Shown: in pieces, positions 1-7,178 of the stretch
How positions within the stretch are numbered: the stretch's first letter is position 1
Layout of the letters: every line of letters begins with the position of its first letter
Assembly: GCF_026712205.1 (NCBI RefSeq)
Contig: NZ_JAPPUW010000022.1
Location: forward strand, 1-64,000
Source: Pelomonas aquatica
Lineage (GTDB): Bacteria > Pseudomonadota > Gammaproteobacteria > Burkholderiales > Burkholderiaceae_C
Reading direction: 5' to 3'
DNA: 64,000 bases
Notes under the pieces: generated by a model
The model's input: only the letters and a program-made list of their open reading frames with translations
The model's database searches: none
What the model was told of the DNA's origin: nothing
Program-made: the position numbers and the translations under genes

Positions 1-58
1 CAAGACCCCGGATGAGTTCTACTTCGCGTCGCTGCCGGCGATTCAACAGGCAGCCTGA
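1..58 (+). CDS. IS3-type transposase, C-terminal end only (partial)
   Basis: A reading frame is open from the left edge (first full codon at 2) to a TGA at 56-58. It ends in the peptide KTPDEFYFASLPAIQQAA. A TPxExYxxSLP tail is typical of the C-terminus of IS3-family OrfB (DDE, rve-type) transposases, just after the catalytic core. Only 18 codons are visible, so the catalytic residues lie outside the window and intactness cannot be judged. The call rests on this short tail plus the terminal-repeat-like DNA just downstream. Confidence 0.5.
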   Translation, partial: KTPDEFYFASLPAIQQAA

Positions 59-119
59 CGGATCGAGTTCCACTTATCGAACCCCGACTCCGTGTTCAAA
101 CGAACGGGGCCAGCTCTGT
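1..119 (+). mobile_element. Right end of an IS3-family insertion sequence (partial)
   Basis: About 35-60 bases after the transposase stop is a segment around 92-117 (GTTCAAACGAACGGGGCC and flanking bases). It resembles the terminal inverted repeat style of several proteobacterial IS3-group elements, which end close behind orfB. The left end and any target duplication are outside the window, so the exact boundary is a guess. Confidence 0.35.
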
Positions 120-644
120 CGGAACATCGGTGCCATCCGCCTCTGCCGACGTATCAGGAGCGCCGTCAGGCATTTCCTTGTCGAACGCACCTAGCTTGGG
201 CATCTGGAAGTGGGTGCGAAGCCTGTTGGGCTTTGGAAGCGCCTGATGGATTCGCTGCGGGTGCAGCATCAATTGTCATCGGTGCCGCGGACGTGAGGTG
301 CGCCGGCGGACTTCATCGCACAGCGCCAGGCCGCTAAGGGCAGAATCGGTTTGAGCCAGTGGCGTAGCCCAGCAACGGTTGTTCAAGCAGGCACCGGGCG
401 GGCGCCACTGTCGAGCGACCGTTGAATCTGCAATGATGAAGCTGCCAGTCAGCCCATCGGACCGCAGTGGCCGGTTTTGGCCGGAACGGCTGGTCAGGCG
501 CTGAACCGCGAACGACTGAGATCAGCCTCCGGGTCAACGGCCCATAACAGTAGGGCGCGCAGGCTACACAACCGGATGTGATCGACGCGAAGCCGTCGCT
601 GACGACAACCCTCGCCAGAACTAACGATCACACGTGATGCCGCG
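59..644. other. Gene-free stretch
   Basis: This 586-base stretch has no reading frame with a convincing start, ribosome-binding site or recognisable protein. The short frames present are Arg/Pro/Ser-rich and look like GC-rich chance frames. Apart from the possible IS end near 92-117, I see no tRNA, terminator or obvious repeat. It may be decayed sequence at an island boundary. Confidence 0.5.
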
Positions 645-899
645 TTATCTGCCGGCGCCCTCTTCTGCCTCTTTAGCTTCGTCGTCGATGTACACGGCGA
701 CGTCGCCAACCGCGCATCGGAAGAAGCGGCACAACCGCTCCACCGTCTCCGTGGTGGTCACGTAGCCCTTGTGATTCAGCATCCTCGACAAGGTCATCCG
801 GTTGATGCCCGTGGCCTCGGCGAGCTCCAACAGCGTGATCTTGCGTCCCTGCTGGAACTGCGCTTCGGCCAATAGCTCAGCGAGACGGAAGCGAATCAT
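645..899 (-). CDS. Small XRE (Cro/C1-type) HTH repressor
   Basis: An 84-residue protein that is almost entirely a Cro/C1-type helix-turn-helix domain. The segment ITLLELAEATGINRMTLSRML (helices 2-3) is around residues 20-40, followed by TTTETVERLCRFFRCAVGDV, the usual end of the domain. I chose the ATG at 899 because AGGTG lies just upstream; the longer frame to 968 has an unrelated N-terminus and would run through the promoter. It is divergent from the excisionase-like gene and integrase, the usual place for a small regulator controlling element excision or genes next to an integrase. A 12-bp perfect palindrome 14 bases upstream may be its operator. The family assignment is firm; the target is inference. 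Confidence 0.75.
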   Translation of the reverse strand: MIRFRLAELLAEAQFQQGRKITLLELAEATGINRMTLSRMLNHKGYVTTTETVERLCRFFRCAVGDVAVYIDDEAKEAEEGAGR

Positions 900-912
900 G
901 TAGCGCACCTGA

Positions 913-970
913 AACATTAATGTTGCAAACGCGCATTGAAGTGCTACTATGCAATCCATGTGATGCACAT
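913..970. promoter_or_regulatory. Divergent promoter region with two palindromes
   Basis: AACATTAATGTT (913-924) is a perfect 12-bp palindrome, and ATGTG-ATG-CACAT (958-970) is a second inverted repeat. Both sit in the AT-richer gap between the XRE gene and the divergent excisionase/integrase genes. They are plausible operators for the adjacent XRE repressor. No clear -35/-10 pair can be assigned by eye. Confidence 0.4.
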
Positions 971-1017
971 AAGTTGCATTGGATGCATAGGGCTGCGCTT
1001 TGATTCAGGAGGCTAGC

Positions 1018-1239
1018 ATGAACGGTGTCACTTATCTCACGACCGACGAGTTGTCCGCACGGATCCGCTACACGCCGGCGACGATCCGGAACCAACTGAA
1101 GGACAACGTCCTCATCGAGGGCAAACACTACATCCGTCCCTTCGGAGGTCGGAAGATCCTTTTCCTCTGGGAGCCGATCGAGGTCGACATGAAATTGGGC
1201 AGCACGGATTCCGTCGCCATGCCCGTCGCGATCGAGTGA
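1018..1239 (+). CDS. Small DNA-binding protein, excisionase-like
   Basis: A 73-residue protein starting at the ATG at 1018, which follows a strong AGGAGG (1006-1011). The sequence TTDELSARIRYTPATIRNQLKDNVLIEGKHY looks like a winged-helix/MerR-type recognition segment. Small proteins with a TDEL..R...xTIRN..K..LxEGxHY pattern commonly precede tyrosine-recombinase genes and act as directionality factors or integrase regulators. Its stop lies 8 bases before the integrase ATG, so the two genes are probably co-transcribed. The excisionase role is inferred from position and fold, not from a diagnostic residue. Confidence 0.6.
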   Translation: MNGVTYLTTDELSARIRYTPATIRNQLKDNVLIEGKHYIRPFGGRKILFLWEPIEVDMKLGSTDSVAMPVAIE

Positions 1240-1247
1240 GGCAAGCC

Positions 1248-2510
1248 ATGGCAAGCCTTCGCTCGAGAAAAGAGAACCACCAGCTGTTCTTCGACTTCCG
1301 CTGGAACGGCGCTCGATACCGAGCCCAAACCGATGAAGTAGACAGCCCAGCCGCTCGAAAGCGACTGGCCCCCAAGCTGGAATCGCTCAATGAGGCGCTT
1401 CGAACAGGGACATTCGACCTGGGCAAGTTCTTCCCGGACCTTGCTGTCCCGCTGACTTCCACATCTCCTGCCGCCACCCATGAGGTGCTACCACCCCCAT
1501 CAGTGGTCACCCCGATAACCAGTGCGGTGCCATGCAGTCTCAGCTTTCGCAGCTTCTCGGACCAGTGGTACTCCGAGTTCCGCGTCGGCTGGCGCAAGAC
1601 CTACGACGCCACCGTCCGCGGCCTGCTCGATCAGCATCTGCTGCCGCGATTCGGCACGACGGCTGTGTCGGCCGTGACCCGCGCGCAGATCCTCGAGTTC
1701 CGTGCCCACCTGTCCAAGCTCCCCGGCCGCCGCGAGGGCTCAAAGCTCTCCCCGGCCCGGATCAACACCATCATGCTGATCCTGCGCCAGATCCTGCAGG
1801 AGGCCGCGGACCGCTACGAGTTCACGATGCCGATGGGGCGGCTCAAGCCGCTCAAGATCCCGAAGTCCGACGTCATGCCGTTCACGCTGACCCAGGTCCA
1901 GGACCTGATCGCGCGCGTCCGGCCCGACTACAAGCACTACCTGACGGTGCGCTTCTTCACCGGCATGCGCTCCGGCGAGATCCACGGCCTGAAGTGGAAA
2001 TACATCGACTTCGAGCGCCGCCTCATCCTCGTGCGCGAGACGATCGTCGGCGGCGAAGAGGACTACACGAAGACCGATGCGTCCCAGCGCGACATCGTCA
2101 TGAACTCGGTCGTCTACGACGCCCTGCTCGCCCAGAAGAAGGCCACCGGCAACCGGGACTACGTCTTCTGCAACCTGAAGGGCGAGCCGGTCGACACGAT
2201 CAACTTCACGAAGCGCGTCTGGTATCCGCTGCTGAGGCACCTCGGGCTGGAGCTGCGCCGTCCCTATCAGACTCGGCACACGGCGGCCACGCTCTGGCTC
2301 GCTGCAGGCGAGATGCCCGAGTGGATCGCACGCCAGCTCGGACACGCATCCACCGAGATGCTGTTCCGCGTGTATAGCCGTTATGTCCCCAACCTGACGC
2401 GCAACGACGGCTCGGCATTCGACCGCATGCTTCAGCAGACGCTGTCACGCGACAGGCCCTCGGCCCAGGATCCGCAGCCACCGCCCTCCCCTTGGCGACT
2501 CGCCGCCTGA
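1248..2510 (+). CDS. Tyrosine recombinase (phage/island integrase)
   Basis: A 420-residue site-specific integrase. The N-terminus (residues 1-60, SRKENHQLFFDFRWNGARYRAQT) resembles the arm-type DNA-binding domain found in many island integrases. A SAM-like core-binding domain spans roughly 100-200 and the catalytic domain follows. Active-site residues visible: R241 (FFTGMRSGEIHGLKW), R343 in TRHTAATLWL, H366 (QLGHAS) and nucleophile Y376 (VYSRYV). The first position of the usual HxxR motif is Tyr (Y340), a common variant. The ATG at 1248 is preferred over the GTG at 1236 because TGAGG precedes it and the N-terminus then fits. The protein looks full length and active. It marks Region 1 as an integrated element; the att site could not be located. 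Confidence 0.9.
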   Translation: MASLRSRKENHQLFFDFRWNGARYRAQTDEVDSPAARKRLAPKLESLNEALRTGTFDLGKFFPDLAVPLTSTSPAATHEVLPPPSVVTPITSAVPCSLSFRSFSDQWYSEFRVGWRKTYDATVRGLLDQHLLPRFGTTAVSAVTRAQILEFRAHLSKLPGRREGSKLSPARINTIMLILRQILQEAADRYEFTMPMGRLKPLKIPKSDVMPFTLTQVQDLIARVRPDYKHYLTVRFFTGMRSGEIHGLKWKYIDFERRLILVRETIVGGEEDYTKTDASQRDIVMNSVVYDALLAQKKATGNRDYVFCNLKGEPVDTINFTKRVWYPLLRHLGLELRRPYQTRHTAATLWLAAGEMPEWIARQLGHASTEMLFRVYSRYVPNLTRNDGSAFDRMLQQTLSRDRPSAQDPQPPPSPWRLAA

Positions 2511-2748
2511 CGCCTTCGAGTCCCTCGAAGCCCCGCCAGGCGCCAGGCCCTCGGCCTGCCATTTGAAGTGACCCGCACGGCCAGCCTCCTCAGAGCGGCC
2601 GGGCCGGCGGAGCACTGCCCGAACTAGTCCCTGCGCTGCCAAGCCTTTCGCTTCGACGCGCTCGCAAATGCCCCGGCGATGACGGCAGGCCCCAGTGCCG
2701 ACCGTTGCCGACCGCCGGGGATCGTGACCACGACCTTTGGAGACCTTC

Positions 2749-3318
2749 ATGTCCGACGAATTTCTGCCTCCCGGCCTCGACCTCCTCGCGCCCCGCGCGG
2801 ATTTCCGCGGCACGCGCCCACTCATTTGGAGCGCCGGCCGAATCCTCGGCAACGACCTCGACATGTCCCGCGCCCTGGTCCAGCCAACGCTGCACTTCCG
2901 CCTGGAGTTCAAACCCGACACCAGCCAGGACGCCATCCACGCACTGCAACGTGACCTGGCCTTTCTGCTCGAGTCGGCGGGCCTGCTCGGCGGCTATGCC
3001 AACGACGAGCAATACATGGTGATCAGCCTGCTGCTGCCGATGAGCGAGGCCGACGGCGAGCCCATCGTGAACTGGCTGTCGGCGCATCCCGCGGTCGCCG
3101 TGGTCCGCTACTCGGACGTCCAGTCGCTGGCCCAGGTGCTGGCCAACACCGCCGGGCGCGAGCTCGGCGAGGAGCTGCCCCTGGCGTCGGCCTTGCTGTT
3201 CTCGCTGATCCGCAGCATGGTGCCGGAATGGCGCATGCAGCGCTGGATGCTGCGCCAAGCCCGGCAAGCCCGGGAGGGCTCGACAACGCCGGACGCCAAC
3301 GAGGAGGCTGGATCGTGA
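2749..3318 (+). CDS. Uncharacterised protein, first gene of integrase-adjacent operon
   Basis: A 189-residue soluble protein with no recognised family. The central part (about 45-130) alternates predicted strands and helices: LHFRLEF, a helix with LQRDLAFLLE, YMVISLLLP, then a helix ending IVNWLSAHPAVAVVRYSD. This pattern, with the W-L-S-x2-P-x-V signature, recurs in the products at 3315 and 4404, which suggests three paralogous alpha/beta (possibly ferredoxin-like) domains. The start at 2749 has the weak GGAGA upstream. The stop overlaps the GTG of the next gene, so translation is probably coupled. It lies 238 bases after the integrase and may be cargo of the element. No function can be assigned. 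Confidence 0.65.
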   Translation: MSDEFLPPGLDLLAPRADFRGTRPLIWSAGRILGNDLDMSRALVQPTLHFRLEFKPDTSQDAIHALQRDLAFLLESAGLLGGYANDEQYMVISLLLPMSEADGEPIVNWLSAHPAVAVVRYSDVQSLAQVLANTAGRELGEELPLASALLFSLIRSMVPEWRMQRWMLRQARQAREGSTTPDANEEAGS

Positions 3319-3617
3319 GCACAGGTGCTTCCCATCCTTCTTCCGCCGATTGGCGCGAACGTCATCCCTCCCGCATCGATCTGTGCGTGCAGTTCCGCGG
3401 CCCCTGGTCCGCTCGCGGCGCCGTCGCACGCCGGCTCGCCCAACGACTGCAGGGCTTCCAGGTGAGCGTCGCCGTCACCCCCGACAGCGTCGTGCTCAGG
3501 CAGCCCGAGCGCGGCATCTCGCCCGCGCTCTGCCAGGGCGTGTGCCACTGGCTAAGCGAGCAGCCCGAGGTGCTCTCCGTGGCGCCGATCGCTCTGCAGG
3601 TCTGGGAGCTCGCATGA
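3315..3617 (+). CDS. Uncharacterised 100-residue protein, paralogue of the 2749 domain
   Basis: It starts with GTG at 3315, overlapping the previous stop (GTGA) and preceded by GAGGAGG. The protein reads as strand (DLCVQFRGPW), helix (AVARRLAQRL), two strands (FQVSVAVTPDSVVLRQP), helix and HWLSEQPEVLSVAPIALQVW. The order and the W-L-S-x2-P-x-V motif match the central part of the 2749 product, so the two probably share one fold. It ends in an ATGA overlap with the next gene. No catalytic or membrane features are visible. Function unknown. Confidence 0.65.
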   Translation: MSTGASHPSSADWRERHPSRIDLCVQFRGPWSARGAVARRLAQRLQGFQVSVAVTPDSVVLRQPERGISPALCQGVCHWLSEQPEVLSVAPIALQVWELA

Positions 3618-3982
3618 GGATCAACGCCCTCGGACTCAACTCCGTCCGTGCCGCCTACCTGGTGCTGCAGGAGATCCAGCGCCAGCCTGGTCTGCCGGAC
3701 GAACTGCGCGCAGCCGCGGGCGCCGCCTGCATCGGCTACCCCAGCCTCGCCGTCATCAGGCTTGGGCTCTGGACCGCTGAGTCTGCTCAGGCCCAGACCT
3801 GGGGGGCGGCCCTGATGCAGGCTCGTCAGTCGTTGGATCGGCTGCTGACCCTCGACACGGATGCGGACATCCGCGACCTCGCGCGGTGGGCGAATCGCCA
3901 CTTCCCGACCCGCGTGCAACTCGCGGGGCATCGGGTCGTCCACGACCCCGGTCGGGGCTGGACGCTGGAGATCGCCGCATGA
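3614..3982 (+). CDS. Helical protein with two BPSL0761-like repeats
   Basis: A 122-residue protein starting at the ATG overlapping the previous stop (ATGA). Two segments look alike: GLPDELRAAAGAACIGYPS (around 29-47) and DTDADIRDLARWANRHFPT (around 85-103). Both fit a pattern of [LI]-R-x2-A-x6-[FY]-P, which resembles the short BPSL0761 family of unknown function found in Burkholderia and Pseudomonas islands. The same pattern occurs twice in the 4839 product. It ends in another ATGA overlap. The family likeness is by eye and tentative; function unknown. Confidence 0.6.
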   Translation: MRINALGLNSVRAAYLVLQEIQRQPGLPDELRAAAGAACIGYPSLAVIRLGLWTAESAQAQTWGAALMQARQSLDRLLTLDTDADIRDLARWANRHFPTRVQLAGHRVVHDPGRGWTLEIAA

Positions 3983-4257
3983 AGCGCGGCGCACGTTCAC
4001 GCCGTACCCCGACCGGCCCCACCTGGACGGTCACCTTCCGGCGCAGCGCACTCGGCCGCCTGGAGGTGACCCTGCCGCCCGGGGCTCATGAGGGCCTCGG
4101 CCCGCTGGGCTCGCGCGTCTGGTTCGCCGTTCGCCGCGGCTGCGTCGAGGTCAGCGCGCGGCCCCGAGGACCCCGACCCGCCAACGGACGACGCTGCACG
4201 CGAATGCGTCGACCCCGTGGACGCCCGAGTGGCAGTCGGTATGTGAGGCCGCGATGA
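3979..4257 (+). CDS. Small arginine-rich protein, possibly AbrB/SymE-like
   Basis: A 92-residue, strongly basic protein in the same coupled operon; the ATG overlaps the previous stop (ATGA) and the stop overlaps an ATG at 4254. Residues about 13-60 (TWTVTFRRSALGRLEVTLPP then LGSRVWFAVRRGCVEVSARP) form a strand-rich segment. Its G-x-[LV]-x-V-x-LP ... G-x-x-V-x-F/V order is vaguely like a swapped-hairpin AbrB or SymE barrel. The last 30 residues are mostly Arg, Pro and Gly and are probably disordered and nucleic-acid binding. The fold suggestion is weak. It could also be a poorly conserved frame kept only by position. Confidence 0.45.
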   Translation: MKRGARSRRTPTGPTWTVTFRRSALGRLEVTLPPGAHEGLGPLGSRVWFAVRRGCVEVSARPRGPRPANGRRCTRMRRPRGRPSGSRYVRPR

Positions 4258-4403
4258 CCTCGACCGCCTGCCTCCGACCCGCACGGGCGCCGCCTCCTCC
4301 GCACTTGCGCCTGATCCGTCCCTTCATCCGTGAGCCAACGCGCATCGTCCGCAAGAGGGCTGCGCGCGGGCCAACTCGATCCCCGTACCTCCTGGAGTCT
4401 CGA

Positions 4404-4829
4404 ATGAACGCACCTGACCCGGAAGCCCTGGGCTTCTCCTTCTCCATCGTCCCGACACCGGGCATGACCTGGCCCCAGGTTGTGGCTCTCGAACGCCAGA
4501 TCGAGGACTACGCCCGTGAGCGCGAACTGCTGCCCCGCGGATGCCAATTGCGCTGGGTGCTGTCGAGCCCGCAGCGCAGCCTGAGCGCGGCCGATCAGGT
4601 CGAGCTGCTGGATTGGATTGTGGACCGCCCGGGCATTGCCGCTGTGAACCTCAGCCAGCTGCTGCCGGATCTGGCGGCGCCGGTGCCGTTGTCCGAAGGC
4701 TATCTGCGCCTGACGCCACTGGAGCCGTCCGTGATTGGACTGACGCTGCTGCATCGGCTGGGCCGCATCAAGCCGGAGCTCTATCTGGAGATTCTGGGTG
4801 GCTTCGTGCGGCCGATCGGACTGCACTGA
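4404..4829 (+). CDS. Uncharacterised protein, third copy of the W-[LI]-x3-P domain
   Basis: A 141-residue protein from the ATG at 4404, which has CTGGAG upstream. An in-frame ATG at 4254 overlapping the previous stop would add 50 Arg/Pro-rich residues that look non-coding, but coupling makes it possible. The body runs FSFSIVPTPGMTW, a long helix (VVALERQIEDYARERELL), QLRWVLSSP, then a helix ending LLDWIVDRPGIAAVNLSQL. This repeats the strand-helix-strand-helix layout and the W-[LI]-x3-P-x-[VI]-x2-V signature of the 2749 and 3315 products. Function unknown; probably a paralogous subunit. Confidence 0.6.
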   Translation: MNAPDPEALGFSFSIVPTPGMTWPQVVALERQIEDYARERELLPRGCQLRWVLSSPQRSLSAADQVELLDWIVDRPGIAAVNLSQLLPDLAAPVPLSEGYLRLTPLEPSVIGLTLLHRLGRIKPELYLEILGGFVRPIGLH

Positions 4830-4838
4830 GGAGCGGCC

Positions 4839-5657
4839 ATGACCACGTTTGATGAACGCGGCATCGCGCTGAACCTGGGGCGAGAGCTCATGACCTCCTG
4901 GGTGGGCACCGAGGACATGCCGCCAGGCCTGCGTGAACTGGCGGGGATGGCACTCGACCGCTACCCTGGCTCGGCCTCCATCGCCCATCGGCTGGAAGAT
5001 CTCGGGGGCTACGGGCTGCTGTTGGCCGTGCGCAGCATCGAGACAGCGGCCGGCCTGATCGCAAGGCTCAGCCTTGGTCATGACGCACCGCCGGCGCTGA
5101 CCGAACACCGCGACCGCGCTCGGCACGTCGCCTGGCACTTCCCCGAAGAGGCTGAACTCAAGGAGGCCGTCGGCAGTCCGCACGCGGCGCGCTGGTGGGC
5201 GGCGTTTTACCTGGACAGGCCACCCGGGCGAGATGGTCTCCTTCGGGAGCAGCCTGCGCCCCGGCCGGACGGGCGCTGCAGCCCGAGGCAGCGGCTCGAA
5301 GCCCTGCGACGCCTGCCAGCGTTCCTAGACGGTCTGGCTCGGGAATCCGAATTGCCGCCGCTGGCGGTGTCGGAGGCGCAGACGGCGCGCGCGGAACTGC
5401 GCCCGTCGCGATGGCTGGAGTTGCAGTTCCACGAGGTCTCGGCGCCCGAACTCATCCGCGCGTTCGAAGGCCTGGAGCGGGGCTGTCAGCTCGTCGAAGC
5501 AGTAAGCGACGGGGTCTTTGCGGCCGGCCCGCGCTCGCAGGCCCTGGCACAGACGCTGCGGAGTCACCTGCCGCGGGGCGAGGAGTTCCCGGTCAGCGGC
5601 TTTGACGAGCAGCGCCGCGGCAGCTGGATCGACTGGCTGCTGTCGGGGTGCGTGTGA
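4839..5657 (+). CDS. Uncharacterised protein with two BPSL0761-like repeats
   Basis: A 272-residue, largely helical protein preceded by GAGGAGC, 10 bases after the previous stop. The N-terminal part holds DMPPGLRELAGMALDRYPG (around 26-44) and APPALTEHRDRARHVAWHFPE (around 86-106). These match the [LI]-R-x2-A-x6-[FY]-P repeat of the 3614 product (in the second copy the Arg is shifted). The C-terminal half (about 150-272) has no recognised similarity; it includes the helix LEALRRLPAFLDGLA and a strand-rich tail. It is the last gene of the run of six after the integrase and is followed at once by a converging XRE gene. Function unknown. Confidence 0.6.
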   Translation: MTTFDERGIALNLGRELMTSWVGTEDMPPGLRELAGMALDRYPGSASIAHRLEDLGGYGLLLAVRSIETAAGLIARLSLGHDAPPALTEHRDRARHVAWHFPEEAELKEAVGSPHAARWWAAFYLDRPPGRDGLLREQPAPRPDGRCSPRQRLEALRRLPAFLDGLARESELPPLAVSEAQTARAELRPSRWLELQFHEVSAPELIRAFEGLERGCQLVEAVSDGVFAAGPRSQALAQTLRSHLPRGEEFPVSGFDEQRRGSWIDWLLSGCV

Positions 5658-5671
5658 GTCGTACCAGGCGC

Positions 5672-6031
5672 TCAGCGCACTCGCCCACGCGACGGCGGAT
5701 TGCCCTGCTTGCGGTTGCTGCCACGGGCCGGCCTCGGCGGGGTGCCGGCCGGGAACAGGTCGGCGACCGTCACGCCAAGCGCGTCGGCCAGCGCGCAGAT
5801 CATGGTCAGCGTCGGGTTGGCATTGCCGGTCTCGATGCGGCTCATGTAGGTGCGGAACAGGCCGCAGTGCGCCGCCAGATCCTCCTGGGTGAGCTCGCGC
5901 TGCAGTCGCAGCTCTCGGATGCGGGCGCCGAACGCGACCTGCGGGTGAGCGGCCGGGCGGGATGGCGCCTCGGCGCGCGAGCGGGATCGGGGAGAGGCCT
6001 GAGACACCCCGGCAGGGTGTCGAAAGTACAC
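5672..6031 (-). CDS. XRE (Cro/C1-type) transcriptional regulator
   Basis: A protein of up to 119 residues with a clear Cro/C1 HTH around residues 35-95: FGARIRELRLQRELTQEDLA, HCGLFRTYMSRIETGNANPTLTMICALADALGVTVADLF. This is the standard single-domain XRE layout with a basic C-terminal tail. The start is uncertain: GTG at 6031 or GTG at 6007, neither with a strong ribosome-binding site. It is divergent from the lipoprotein gene at 6121, and the 90-base gap holds inverted repeats, so it probably controls itself and perhaps the lipoprotein. Its tail converges on the end of the integrase-linked operon. Confidence 0.8.
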   Translation of the reverse strand: MYFRHPAGVSQASPRSRSRAEAPSRPAAHPQVAFGARIRELRLQRELTQEDLAAHCGLFRTYMSRIETGNANPTLTMICALADALGVTVADLFPAGTPPRPARGSNRKQGNPPSRGRVR

Positions 6032-6076
6032 TCATTCAAACACACACTAATTCGCACATTGATGCGACGGTGTGTG
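6003..6076. promoter_or_regulatory. Inverted repeats between XRE gene and lipoprotein gene
   Basis: GACACCC-N5-GGGTGTC (6003-6021) is a perfect 7-bp inverted repeat at the start of the XRE gene. CACACAC (6041-6047) and GTGTGTG (6070-6076) form a second pair with a 22-base spacer. They lie in the divergent gap and are candidate operators for the XRE protein; no footprint-like evidence is available. Confidence 0.3.
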
Positions 6077-6120
6077 CGCGCGAAGCAGCGCTTCCCGGTC
6101 ATCACAATCAAGGAGGACTT

Positions 6121-6933
6121 ATGACCGCGTCTCGTGTCGTTGTGTCGTCGCACATAGGTGGGTGCGCCAAGCGTGCCTGGGTCTTGAGAGGGACGGCCGC
6201 ACTGGTCACGTCCCTGGTGCTCGTGGGATGTGAGTCGCTGCCGCAGACACCCAGGGATCATGCGCTGAGCTGGGCGTATGCCTGGGCCGCGGGAACGCTC
6301 CCGGAGAAGGTGGACACCACACCGTACCTGCCCCGGCCCAAGGTTGCCGTGGGCAACGGCTTGCGAACGCTGTCCCTCTTCAACAAGCCTGGCGGTCCGG
6401 ACAAGGAGATCCGCTGGAACGAAGGGTTCCGGCAGGCGTGTGCGCGGCAGAGCGGGCGCTTCGACGCGAACAAGCTGTGCCACTCCGGCGACGATCCGGA
6501 CAAGATCCTGTTCGCGGTGGCCCTGAAGAGCTGGTACGGGGATGGCTCGTCATCGGTCGAGATCACCTACGTGGAGCCGACGAGGCAGCCGCCGTCGCTG
6601 GACTATCAACTGGTGCTGCAGCGGGCCGGTTTTATGCCGGACCGGATCGTCCAGCAAAGGAAGATCATGGCGGCAGTCGACGCGGAGTCGCGGCAGATGA
6701 GGGAAGAGGCTCGCGCCCGAAGCGCATGGCAGCTCATGCGGGAGCGAGGCCGGGCGGTCTGCCAGGATCGGGATGGTGTTCGCTATTTTGGGTTCGTCGA
6801 GGACTTCACGGAATCACGGATGAAGGTGTCGGTCACGCGGGCCTACTTCATTCGGTCACCGGCATTTGCGCCGGGGAACTTCCGGCCCGAGGTGATTTGG
6901 ACCGGGCCGGTGGGCTGGTTTCCCTGCGACTAG
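6121..6933 (+). CDS. Putative lipoprotein, uncharacterised
   Basis: A 270-residue protein with a strong AAGGAGGA ribosome-binding site just before the ATG at 6121. The N-terminus has a positively charged stretch (AKRAW), a hydrophobic run and the lipobox LVGC with Cys at residue 37. It should therefore be exported and lipid-anchored. The n-region is unusually long; a start inside it cannot be excluded. The mature part contains four more Cys residues that could form disulfides and a predicted helix (VDAESRQMREEARARSAWQLMRERG) before a strand-rich end. No family recognised. It stands alone, divergent from an XRE gene, and is followed by a stem-loop. Confidence 0.7.
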   Translation: MTASRVVVSSHIGGCAKRAWVLRGTAALVTSLVLVGCESLPQTPRDHALSWAYAWAAGTLPEKVDTTPYLPRPKVAVGNGLRTLSLFNKPGGPDKEIRWNEGFRQACARQSGRFDANKLCHSGDDPDKILFAVALKSWYGDGSSSVEITYVEPTRQPPSLDYQLVLQRAGFMPDRIVQQRKIMAAVDAESRQMREEARARSAWQLMRERGRAVCQDRDGVRYFGFVEDFTESRMKVSVTRAYFIRSPAFAPGNFRPEVIWTGPVGWFPCD

Positions 6934-7125
6934 CGGGCAGTCGCACTGTGGTGCAAGCCCGAGCGGCAACAGCGTCTGCGGGAAAGGAAGCCGGGGCGTG
7001 AATGCGAGTGGCGAGCATGCAGGTTCGGGCGAAACCGGTGGGACGATTTCGTTGGAGACCGTGGTGATCGCTCTCATTCCAGAGTACCGCCAGGTCTGGG
7101 TTCAAGACGCTGATGGTCACCAGTT

Positions 7126-7150
7126 TGAACCGCCCCGCCGGGGCGGTTCA
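7126..7150. terminator. Strong stem-loop (possible terminator)
   Basis: TGAACCGCCCC-GCC-GGGGCGGTTCA is a perfect 11-bp stem with a 3-base loop. It lies between the lipoprotein gene (+) and the LysR gene (-), which converge, so it could serve both strands. There is no T-run on either side, so intrinsic termination is likely but not certain. Confidence 0.55.
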
Positions 7151-7178
7151 CGCTGCGCTTGCGCCAGCAGGATGATTC

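Noticed and set aside
4086-5183. Long antisense reading frame (365 codons) across the integrase-linked operon
   Set aside because: Its codons mirror the plus-strand genes, it has a low-complexity Arg/Gln-rich product and no ribosome-binding site; a GC-rich shadow frame.
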